DNA of 6,099 nucleotides. Origin: Clostridiales bacterium (lineage in GTDB: Bacteria > Bacillota > Clostridia > Peptostreptococcales > Natronincolaceae). The stretch's first letter is position 1. Each line of letters opens with the position of its first letter. The notes beneath the pieces are model-generated. The model was not told the DNA's origin. It searched no databases and worked only from the letters and a program-made list of their open reading frames with translations. Below, one piece after another: positions 1 to 5,884 of the stretch. The DNA is taken from the NCBI GenBank assembly GCA_012800145.1, contig JAAZJW010000294.1, positions 1-6,099 of the forward strand, in the 5' to 3' direction. Both the position numbers and the translations under genes were made by a program.

Positions 1-75
1 ACATTTTTCACACAGTCTGCCGTCCCCTTTTGTCACCCAAGCCTGGCCAACCGTTCCCTGACCAACCGACCAACT
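1..75. repeat. REP-like modular intergenic repeat (cut by window edge)
   Basis: This stretch lies downstream of the P-II gene and is richer in G and C than its surroundings. On the minus strand it carries two related cores, GGGAACGG (58-51) and GGGGACGG (27-20), about 31 bases apart. The first sits in the loop of a short stem, TGGTC pairing with GGCCA (64-44, one G-U pair). On the plus strand the 8-mer GRCCAAC(C/T) occurs three times: 45-52, 60-67 and 68-75. From general knowledge, cores of the form GGG(G/A)ACGG with short flanking stems occur in REP-like intergenic elements of Clostridia and other bacteria, often linked to IS200-like (RAYT) transposases. The assignment rests on pattern only, and the element may continue beyond base 1. 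No coding sequence is supported here. Confidence 0.4.
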
Positions 76-112
76 GAATATTATCAGACTTATATGCCCG
101 ACAATTATAATC

Positions 113-439
113 CTATTTATCAAATTCCCCTCTATGGTGCAACCCCACAAGGTCTGTTACGGGTAGCGTAAAAACAATCCCAGTTCCTGCTTCCTTTATT
201 CTGCCGGCTTTAATTATTGCTTCTTTGATTGGTTTGTATTTTTCCGTTTCGGTAAGAATGATTATGATTTCTTTGGATGAATCTATATTAATATTCAGAA
301 ATCTTTTGATTTCGTGTTCACCCGTTCCCCTGCCATACATAATTGTAGCCCCCGAGGCACCTGCCTTTTTAGCATGTTTAACAATTTTGTCCGCTTTTCC
401 TCTTTCCACGATAGTTATTATACATTTTATATCAAGCAT
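113..439 (-). CDS. Divergent P-II family signalling protein, DUF1538-associated
   Basis: A 108-residue protein with the size and layout of P-II (GlnB/GlnK) regulators, which form trimers and control transporters or enzymes by binding ATP/ADP and effectors. An N-terminal beta strand (IKCIITIV, 4-11), a helix (15-27), the loop-entry motif GRGTGEHE (36-43), a second strand (KEIIIILTE, 56-64) and a glycine-rich C-terminal turn with strand (AGTGIVFTLPV, 84-94) follow the family order. Aligned by eye, the GlnB uridylylation tyrosine (Tyr51) becomes Ile50, and Gln39, used for MgATP and 2-oxoglutarate, becomes Gly38. This is therefore probably not a classical nitrogen sensor but one of the P-II variants encoded beside DUF1538 genes. 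The start has a strong site (AGAGGAGG, 7-base spacing) that overlaps the DUF1538 stop codon, only 13 bases upstream, so the two genes are almost certainly co-transcribed. The ligand is unknown. Confidence 0.88.
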   Translation of the reverse strand: MLDIKCIITIVERGKADKIVKHAKKAGASGATIMYGRGTGEHEIKRFLNINIDSSKEIIIILTETEKYKPIKEAIIKAGRIKEAGTGIVFTLPVTDLVGLHHRGEFDK

Positions 440-452
440 GATTCTGCCTCCT

Positions 453-1169
453 CTAGAATCTAGTTAGTATACCCAATACCAATACGGATATCATAGCACC
501 TATAGATGTAAGCCCCACAATCCCGAACCCCGATATGAGCGGGTCTACCGTTTTTATAACAGTAGCAAGTCCTATGGCTAATGCCATGTTTAGTGGGATA
601 TTGACAGGGCCGGTGGTAGCACTCGCCGAGTCAAAGGCGATAGCAGCAAAGGGTTCCGGCGCAAAAAATGCAAGTATTATTATTAATACCAGCAATGGAA
701 CCACTATTTTTATATAGGGTATATTTAATAGTATTTTGGTTATACCTATGGCCATGCCCAGTCCGAACCCGATTGCCACTCCATGGATTAGTACTCCATG
801 ACGAATAGTTCCTATGGACAACTCCTCTACTTCCAATGCCAAGGCCTTCAGGGCAGGTTCTACCAATGTGCCCAAATATCCTATTATGAATGCCACTATC
901 ACTATCAGCCATCTTCTTTCCAATATGTGTATGTTTCTTCCGACAGAGCCTCCAAGTGGCAGAAGGCTCATGGTTGCCCCCTTTAGAAACAGATGTAAAC
1001 CCAGAACCGCGAGAACGAAACCCAGTAAGAATTCTTTTATATTATCTATGGGTTTTCTGAGTATTACGAGTTGGAAGAAGGCCATTATAGCTGTTAGAGG
1101 GATTATACTCCTCATGGTTTCCCAGAGTGGAGCCAATACTTCCACCACCCTCATATCCAATACCCTCAT
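453..1169 (-). CDS. DUF1538 family membrane protein (putative transporter)
   Basis: A 238-residue, very hydrophobic protein with about six or seven membrane segments, roughly at 22-38, 46-64, 87-108, 123-147, 151-171, 190-206 and 213-236. It matches DUF1538 by remembered family features: a helix ending in G(T/A)LVEPA (100-106), the polar motif FDSASATTGP (179-188) followed by NIPLN, and a C-terminal GFGIVGLTSIGA (214-225). The family has no firmly established substrate. The conserved acidic and polar residues inside membrane segments suggest transport, which is inference. ATG at 1169 is preceded by AAAGGAG with 10-base spacing. The P-II gene follows 13 bases after the stop, so the protein may be gated by P-II as AmtB is by GlnK. 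Related loci often carry two DUF1538 units; only one is visible here. An internal Met at residue 6 is an alternative start. Confidence 0.87.
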   Translation of the reverse strand: MRVLDMRVVEVLAPLWETMRSIIPLTAIMAFFQLVILRKPIDNIKEFLLGFVLAVLGLHLFLKGATMSLLPLGGSVGRNIHILERRWLIVIVAFIIGYLGTLVEPALKALALEVEELSIGTIRHGVLIHGVAIGFGLGMAIGITKILLNIPYIKIVVPLLVLIIILAFFAPEPFAAIAFDSASATTGPVNIPLNMALAIGLATVIKTVDPLISGFGIVGLTSIGAMISVLVLGILTRF

Positions 1170-1196
1170 ATGTTATCAACTCCTTTAACGGATAGT

Positions 1197-1208
1197 TTGT
1201 ACATACAA
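1197..1208. promoter_or_regulatory. Perfect inverted repeat upstream of the DUF1538/P-II pair
   Basis: TTGTA-CA-TACAA is a perfect 5+2+5 dyad in the 67-bp gap between the CDF gene and the DUF1538 gene, 28 bases before the DUF1538 start. It could be a small operator. On the minus strand a weak promoter-like pair, TTGCTT and TATGTA with 17-base spacing, overlaps it (-35 near 1230-1225, -10 near 1207-1202), but the -10 matches consensus at only three of six positions. The dyad does not fit the GlnR/TnrA box well. A dyad this short may arise by chance. Confidence 0.22.
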
Positions 1209-1236
1209 CGTAAAACACTGTTAAGCAAATTGGTTA

Positions 1237-1881
1237 CTAGGCCACTTTTTTCCGTATTATACCGAGTCCATTATAAAGTAAATAGGCGGAAACTGTAATG
1301 CAGCCCAAGGCATCAATATATTTTATTGCAGGATGATTTGGAGCAACAGCTACCGAAGCCAGCGCTATAACCACAGCTGTATCAACGAAAACCTTAGCTC
1401 GGTAAAGTTTTTGTTGCCCCGCAATTACAGGATCAAATTCCTCCCGAATCATAAAGGAATAACGCCACCAAAACCATGCGTTCACCAACAATCCCAAAGT
1501 TGCTACCGCAAGTCCCATGATTACACTTCCGCTCACCTTGTATGTAAATAGACGGCCAATCCCTACAACAAGCATAGCAATACCCGAGCAGACCATGGCT
1601 CCGAAAACAGTCATATTTGCAATATACTCCATGCGAACACGATATGGATGATCAGGTCCCATTTCGGGTTCCCCCACCTTATGGAGTCTGCGATAAACCC
1701 ACCAAGATATAAACAGGGATGTAAGCTCAGCCGTACGCCGCAAAAAATCTGCTATTTGTGTTGCGGAACGGCTTATTATAGCGGTAATTCCTGTTATAAG
1801 CGGAGCTACCGAACTGATTAAAAAGGAAACAAACATGGTTTTTTCCCGTTTAGAAATTAAGGTTCTATCTGAATCGGACAT
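1237..1881 (-). CDS. CDF-type cation transporter, membrane domain only, altered metal site
   Basis: A 214-residue protein with six predicted membrane segments (about 16-36, 43-63, 86-111, 117-139, 163-181, 187-208), the layout of the cation diffusion facilitator membrane domain. The second segment (IADFLRRTAEL, 43-53), the loop DHPYRVRMEYIA (77-88) and the sixth segment (ITVSAYLLYNGLGII, 195-209) resemble CDF proteins. The protein ends after segment six, so the usual cytoplasmic domain of about 80 residues is missing. Aligned by eye to E. coli YiiP, Asp49 and Asp157 are kept (Asp45, Asp167), but Asp45 becomes Thr41 and His153 becomes Lys163, so the standard tetrahedral Zn site is probably absent. 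The substrate may not be zinc. The start follows a GGGGG site with 6-base spacing, and the stop codon of the upstream kinase-like gene lies one base away, implying translational coupling. Confidence 0.8.
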   Translation of the reverse strand: MSDSDRTLISKREKTMFVSFLISSVAPLITGITAIISRSATQIADFLRRTAELTSLFISWWVYRRLHKVGEPEMGPDHPYRVRMEYIANMTVFGAMVCSGIAMLVVGIGRLFTYKVSGSVIMGLAVATLGLLVNAWFWWRYSFMIREEFDPVIAGQQKLYRAKVFVDTAVVIALASVAVAPNHPAIKYIDALGCITVSAYLLYNGLGIIRKKVA

Positions 1882-1882
1882 T

Positions 1883-2608
1883 TTATACCCCCATAAAAGA
1901 AAATAGCACCATTATAAAATATAACGGAACCGCCACTGAAAGGGGGACAGTAATTGTATCAAAACCATGATGGGATATTAGCTCTACCAAAGCGCAGATC
2001 GGTGCCACTATTGAGGCAGCCAACAAACATAGATACCAAGGAAATGATGTAGAAATTAAAAGAACGATAAATATGGCTATAAAAGCCGCAAGGAACATAG
2101 TAATTGTACCTTCCACTGTCTTTTTCCCATCTGTATAACGACTTTTAACTATATTTTTCCCATAGGCTTTGCCAACTAATGCCGCCAACGAATCTCCAAA
2201 ACCCCAGGCCATAATGGAGGCAGTTATTATATATTTCCATTGTTCCCCAAGCCATCCCCAAAATATAACAATCAATATTGACATCGCAACATATATGAGC
2301 ACCAAACTCCAGCGAATTTCACCGCTTTTTCTTTGGACTAAAACCTCCATTATCTTGGGAAACCTTTCGAGATAACCTATTATGGGATACAATAACAGTG
2401 AAAATATTGCCAAATTCAGAATGGCTAAGTACCATGTGTCAAATTCATGAAGGATTATAAATATAGACATAGCACACATTATATGAAGCATTTTGCGAAA
2501 TAGCTCCCTCGGCGGATGAAAAAGCGCCCTGATAACTAAAAATAAAAATACTACTATTATATAATACACAACAAAAATTCCAAACCCGGTTAAAAATCTT
2601 GGTAGCAC
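1883..2608 (-). CDS. Dolichol/phytol kinase-like CTP-dependent lipid kinase
   Basis: A 241-residue integral membrane protein of the SEC59/DGK1/VTE5 type, whose members phosphorylate isoprenoid alcohols or diacylglycerol, usually with CTP; some relatives are annotated as phosphatidate cytidylyltransferases. Visible signatures are RKMLH (38-42), RKSGEIRWSL (93-102), WGFGDSLAALVGKAYGK (135-151), the nucleotide-site motif DGKKTVEGT (160-168) and ALVELISHHGFDTITVP (206-222). Membrane segments lie near 7-30, 42-54, 57-78, 101-119, 126-146, 170-187, 191-210 and 220-239. The start is GTG at 2608 behind AAGGAGAAGG (6 or 10 bases away); no upstream in-frame start with a better site was found. The substrate cannot be read from the sequence: farnesol, phytol-like or undecaprenol alcohols and diacylglycerol are all possible. 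The CDF-like gene starts one base after the stop, so the two products are probably made together. Confidence 0.85.
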   Translation of the reverse strand: MLPRFLTGFGIFVVYYIIVVFLFLVIRALFHPPRELFRKMLHIMCAMSIFIILHEFDTWYLAILNLAIFSLLLYPIIGYLERFPKIMEVLVQRKSGEIRWSLVLIYVAMSILIVIFWGWLGEQWKYIITASIMAWGFGDSLAALVGKAYGKNIVKSRYTDGKKTVEGTITMFLAAFIAIFIVLLISTSFPWYLCLLAASIVAPICALVELISHHGFDTITVPLSVAVPLYFIMVLFSFMGV

Positions 2609-2645
2609 ACGTATCCTTCTCCTTGTCTAAGTTTAGCTTATCATA

Positions 2646-2660
2646 TACTACTTTGTAGTA
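2646..2660. promoter_or_regulatory. Perfect dyad before the lipid-kinase gene
   Basis: TACTAC-TTT-GTAGTA is a perfect 6+3+6 inverted repeat 38 bases before the GTG start. On the minus strand it is immediately followed by TATGAT (2645-2640), a five-of-six match to a -10 box, so the dyad would occupy the -35/-10 spacer. No good -35 hexamer is seen at 16-18 bases. It may be an operator over a weak or activator-dependent promoter, or a hairpin in the transcript. Confidence 0.28.
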
Positions 2661-2742
2661 AAATCGTGGTTTTGATTCATTTTGGTCTGAAGTTATGTTT
2701 TTGTTTAGGATACCTATATATTTGTATATAAAAATATTTAGC

Positions 2743-2795
2743 CCATTAAAACCAAAAAGTAGTGACACCGTATCGCTACTTTCCAGTTTTAATGG
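2743..2795 (-). terminator. Long imperfect hairpin after zapA, possible terminator
   Basis: Ten bases after the zapA stop, CCATTAAAAC (2795-2786 on the minus strand) pairs perfectly with GTTTTAATGG (2752-2743). Inside, three G-U pairs lead to AAAGTAG pairing with CTACTTT, then one C/A mismatch and GATA pairing with TGTC around a CGG loop, giving a 53-base stem of about 24 pairs. The 3' flank in the direction of transcription is GCTAAATATTTTTATA, so the U-run starts about eight bases late. It may end the pheST-zapA transcript inefficiently, or be a small inverted-repeat element or a processing and stability hairpin. The strong arms are directly visible; the function is inferred. Confidence 0.5.
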
Positions 2796-2805
2796 TGAAA
2801 TTTTA

Positions 2806-3351
2806 TCATCCCTTTAAAAAATCATTTTTTCTCATGCGCTCTTCTAATTCGTTTGTTATCTCGACTAACTTGACTTGATTGGCAAATAATTTGTTTTGCA
2901 AGTCATTAATTAAAGTTTGTGCCTTTTCCAGGTCATTTTCCTTTTCCAGTAATTCTTTTTTTAACAAGTTGATTTGTTCGCTCTCCTGCTGATCAATATT
3001 GATTTCTTCCATTTTTTTTTCGAGATCGGAATAGGCTTCATCTTTTTCATTTAATCCGTTATGAAGGGTTTCTATATACCTTTCTAATTCATCGATTTTT
3101 TGTTGGGGTTCTTTTATCTCTTTTTCCAGTTCCTCCAGACGACTTTTCATCTTTAAATATTGATCTGCAATATTGATAGAGGTCAACACGGCAATCATCG
3201 ATGTACTGAGTTTTTTGTTGGCCTTAGATATGACTTCCATTTTCTCATCCACAAAATTACTCACTCTTAACAGGTGCTCTTTAGTTTCAGCACCAACAAT
3301 AGAATATTCCTGTCCGTTTATTTTAACTGACACCTTATTTTTTTGTTCCAT
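2806..3351 (-). CDS. zapA: Cell division protein ZapA with extended coiled coil
   Basis: A 181-residue cytoplasmic protein. The first 70 or so residues fit ZapA, which binds FtsZ and promotes bundling of protofilaments at the division ring: a beta hairpin (VSVKINGQEYSIVG, 7-20), a helix with HLLRVSNFVDEKM (26-38), and the long helix containing AVLTSINIADQYL (54-66). From about 68 to 172 the sequence is an almost unbroken charged heptad pattern rich in E, K and L, a long coiled coil. Typical ZapA is about 85-110 residues, so the tail is much longer than usual, although extended forms are known in Clostridia. Position right after pheT is the common Bacillota order. ATG at 3351 has AAAAGGGG about 11 bases upstream, a rather long spacing. 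No promoter is convincing in the 139-bp gap, so read-through from pheST is likely. Confidence 0.88.
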   Translation of the reverse strand: MEQKNKVSVKINGQEYSIVGAETKEHLLRVSNFVDEKMEVISKANKKLSTSMIAVLTSINIADQYLKMKSRLEELEKEIKEPQQKIDELERYIETLHNGLNEKDEAYSDLEKKMEEINIDQQESEQINLLKKELLEKENDLEKAQTLINDLQNKLFANQVKLVEITNELEERMRKNDFLKG

Positions 3352-3425
3352 TGCTTAATCAGCCCCTTTTATGGAGAAATCGTTGTTATATATATTTTCT
3401 TTATATATTTTGAATATCCTGCCTA

Positions 3426-3491
3426 TTACCCTAACTTTCTACCAAGTTTTTCACCTGTATCAATATTAATAAAACAAAGTTTGTTCCCCAT
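3426..3491 (-). CDS. Candidate 21-residue ORF overlapping the pheT stop
   Basis: The pheT stop TAA shares its last A with an ATG (TAATG), opening a 21-codon frame that ends at TAA 3428-3426. The peptide begins MGNKLCFINID and ends GEKLGRKLG, so it is small and basic at its end. AAGG at the end of pheT lies five bases before the ATG, giving a plausible site for coupled translation. No family is recognised. It could equally be chance, because TAATG overlaps are frequent and the frame is short. Nothing else coding is seen in this spacer. Confidence 0.2.
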   Translation of the reverse strand: MGNKLCFINIDTGEKLGRKLG

Positions 3492-5884
3492 TATTGCCTT
3501 AGTTTACCTCCAAGCTTTTTATTGATTTCAGTTAAAATACTGTTATGGATAGTTTTTACTTCCTCGTCTGTAAGGGTGCGCTTCCTATCCCTATAGGTAA
3601 CAGTATAGGCAATATTTTTCAAGCCTTCTCCAATCTGATCTCCTTCATAGACATCAAACAATTTAAAACTTTCCAGGATGTTGCCCCCCTCGGCTTTAAT
3701 AATATCTTCAATTTGTTTTGCCAACACGGTTTTATCTACCACAACTGCAAAGTCCCTAGTTATGGACGGATACTTAGCCAATGGTTCATATGACTTTTCT
3801 ATTTGTGTAAATTCCAAAACAATGCTAAAATCCAGTTCTGCACAATAACATCTTCGGCCCAAATCATAATTTTCTATTACTATGGGATGTAATTCTCCAA
3901 CAGTCCCAAGAACTCTATCCCTAGCAACAATATTAGCACACCTGCCCGGGTGATAGGTAGGATGATTTTCTTCTACTATAAATTCATGTTCCTTAATTCC
4001 CAAATTGCTCAGCAGCGCTTCAATAACACCCTTTAGCGTAAAGAAATCCCCTTCCCCATACATGGCCATTACCAAGCCGGGAACTTCATAGGGTAGTTCA
4101 TTTTCTGAACCGGTTTTAGGAATAAATATTTGCCCAATCTCAAAAGCTTTGAAATTTTCAACCCTGTGATTGATATTTCTGGCTACAACTTCCAACATAT
4201 TTGGGAGTAAACTGGTTCGCATAACGCTGGTTTCATCCCCAAGTGGGTTTATAAGCCTCACCATGTTTCTTTTTGAGCTATTCTCACTAAGGTTTATCAT
4301 GTCAATGGTTTTTGGACTGACAAAAGAATATGTCAGAATTTCATTAAATCCCATTCCATTCAAAAGGTTTTTTGCAACATCCTCTATAACCTCGTTATCA
4401 GGCTTCCCTCCCACAACTATGTTCCCTTTAGCCATGGTAGGAACTATTTTATCATACCCGAAAATCCTGGCCACTTCTTCTGCAAAATCTGCCTCCATTA
4501 AAAGGTCCATCCTATAGGTAGGCACTGTAACTTCTATAGCATTTTCTGAATTTTTTGTTTCTAACTCCAATCTTTTAAGGGTATCTGCCATTTCTTCATT
4601 GCTTAAAGAAATCCCGAGAAAATCATTTATTTTTTTCGGTCTGATTGTTACCCTATGGGGTTTTACTTTTTCGGGATAAACATCAACCGCTCCTTTTAAT
4701 ACTTCTCCCGCGCCTAGTTGCACAATCAATTGGCATGCCCTATCGGCAGCTAACCGCGCTATGTTGGGATCCACACCTTTCTCAAATCTTGATGAGGCTT
4801 CTGTCCTGAGGGACAATTTTTTGGAAGTCAATCTTGTAGTTCTTGCATTAAAATTGGCGGATTCTAACAGGATTGTATCTGTGTTTGCCGTTACCTCGGA
4901 TTGTTCCCCACCCATTACCCCTGCAATGGCCAGAGATTTTTTTGTGTCTGCAATTACAGTCATGGAAGTGTCCAGTTTTCTTTCTGCACCGTCAAGAGTT
5001 ATGAAGGATTCGTTGTTCCCGGCCTTCCTTACTATAATTTTATTTCCTTCAATGAAAGATAAGTCAAATGCATGCAGTGGTTGTCCATATTCCAGCATCA
5101 CATAATTGGTGATATCCACTATATTGTTAATGGGACGTACCCCGGCGCCTATCAATCTTTGCTGCATCCACTGCGGGGAAGGGGCTATTTTTATGTTTTT
5201 AATAACCCTGGCAACATATCTACTGCATCCCTCCGTGTCTTCTATTTCCACGGATATACAATCATCAGCTTTTTCTTCTGTTTCTTTCACTTCTATTTCG
5301 GGATAATTTATTTTCTTATTTAAGGTAGCTCCCGCTTCCCTGGCTATGCCTATGATGCTTAGACAATCAGGTCTATTTGAAGTGATTTCAAATTCAATTA
5401 TTTCATCCCTTAAATTAAGGACATTAGCAACATCTTCTCCCAAGGGATAGGCCTTATCCAATATCCAAATCCCGTCTTTTATTTTCTCGGGAACCATGGC
5501 TTTTGGAATACCCAATTCATCTGCGGAACATAGCATTCCTTCCGAAATTTCGCCTCTGAGTTCTCCTTTTTCTACATTCATTCCCCCCGGTAATACGGCA
5601 CCATGAACCGCAACAGGGACGTAATCGCCTTCGGCAACGTTGTCGGCTCCGGTTATAACTTGAATTTTTTCTCTCCCTGTATTTACCTGACAAATAAGTA
5701 ATTTATCTGCGTTGGGATGCTGTACAACGGTTTCAATTTTGCCTACCACAACATTTTTTATGTCTTCACCTAATATATCTATGTTCTCCACCAATGTCCC
5801 CGACATTGTAATTTTTTCCGCAAATTCGTTGATATCTATATCAATATCTATATAATCTCTGAGCCAATTCATCGGTACGTACAT
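3491..5884 (-). CDS. pheT: Phenylalanyl-tRNA synthetase beta subunit
   Basis: A complete 797-residue protein of the normal length for bacterial PheT. With PheS it forms the cytoplasmic alpha2-beta2 enzyme that charges tRNA-Phe; the beta chain binds the tRNA and edits mischarged Tyr. Domains in order: an N-terminal segment MYVPMNWLRDY; the OB-fold tRNA-binding domain (about 40-150, with HPNADKL at 56-62 and LCSADELG at 118-125); the B3/B4 editing domain (about 165-390, with EITSNRPDCLS at 166-176, GQPLHAFDL at 267-275, LLESANF at 339-345 and RTEASSRFEKGVDP at 360-373); the B5 domain (about 405-480, ending YRMDLLMEADFAEEVARIFG); the catalytic-like core (about 490-690); and the C-terminal anticodon-binding FDX-ACB domain (about 703-796, YPSITRDFAVVVD). 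ATG at 5884 is preferred over Met5 because AGG lies seven bases upstream. That AGG sits in a hairpin arm (5890-5896). Confidence 0.98.
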   Translation of the reverse strand: MYVPMNWLRDYIDIDIDINEFAEKITMSGTLVENIDILGEDIKNVVVGKIETVVQHPNADKLLICQVNTGREKIQVITGADNVAEGDYVPVAVHGAVLPGGMNVEKGELRGEISEGMLCSADELGIPKAMVPEKIKDGIWILDKAYPLGEDVANVLNLRDEIIEFEITSNRPDCLSIIGIAREAGATLNKKINYPEIEVKETEEKADDCISVEIEDTEGCSRYVARVIKNIKIAPSPQWMQQRLIGAGVRPINNIVDITNYVMLEYGQPLHAFDLSFIEGNKIIVRKAGNNESFITLDGAERKLDTSMTVIADTKKSLAIAGVMGGEQSEVTANTDTILLESANFNARTTRLTSKKLSLRTEASSRFEKGVDPNIARLAADRACQLIVQLGAGEVLKGAVDVYPEKVKPHRVTIRPKKINDFLGISLSNEEMADTLKRLELETKNSENAIEVTVPTYRMDLLMEADFAEEVARIFGYDKIVPTMAKGNIVVGGKPDNEVIEDVAKNLLNGMGFNEILTYSFVSPKTIDMINLSENSSKRNMVRLINPLGDETSVMRTSLLPNMLEVVARNINHRVENFKAFEIGQIFIPKTGSENELPYEVPGLVMAMYGEGDFFTLKGVIEALLSNLGIKEHEFIVEENHPTYHPGRCANIVARDRVLGTVGELHPIVIENYDLGRRCYCAELDFSIVLEFTQIEKSYEPLAKYPSITRDFAVVVDKTVLAKQIEDIIKAEGGNILESFKLFDVYEGDQIGEGLKNIAYTVTYRDRKRTLTDEEVKTIHNSILTEINKKLGGKLRQ

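Noticed and set aside
1..112. A second DUF1538 gene following P-II
   Set aside because: Related loci sometimes have one, but no open frame with DUF1538 features begins in this stretch on the minus strand; it is repeat-like instead.
814..1188. 124-residue plus-strand frame opposite the DUF1538 gene
   Set aside because: It is a shadow on the opposite strand of a well-supported membrane protein gene, with no recognisable domain.
2445..2768. 107-residue frame starting in the zapA-kinase gap
   Set aside because: It runs out of phase through the start of the kinase gene, has no good ribosome site, shows no family features, and conflicts with a clear gene.
3352..3490. Terminator or zapA promoter in the pheT-zapA gap
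   Set aside because: AACAA/TTGTT after pheT is only a 5-bp AT stem without a U-run. The AT-rich stretch offers several -10-like hexamers but no convincing -35 partner.
4170..5323. Several plus-strand frames of 66-115 residues inside pheT
   Set aside because: They lie antisense to conserved pheT domains and reflect its codon bias rather than genes.
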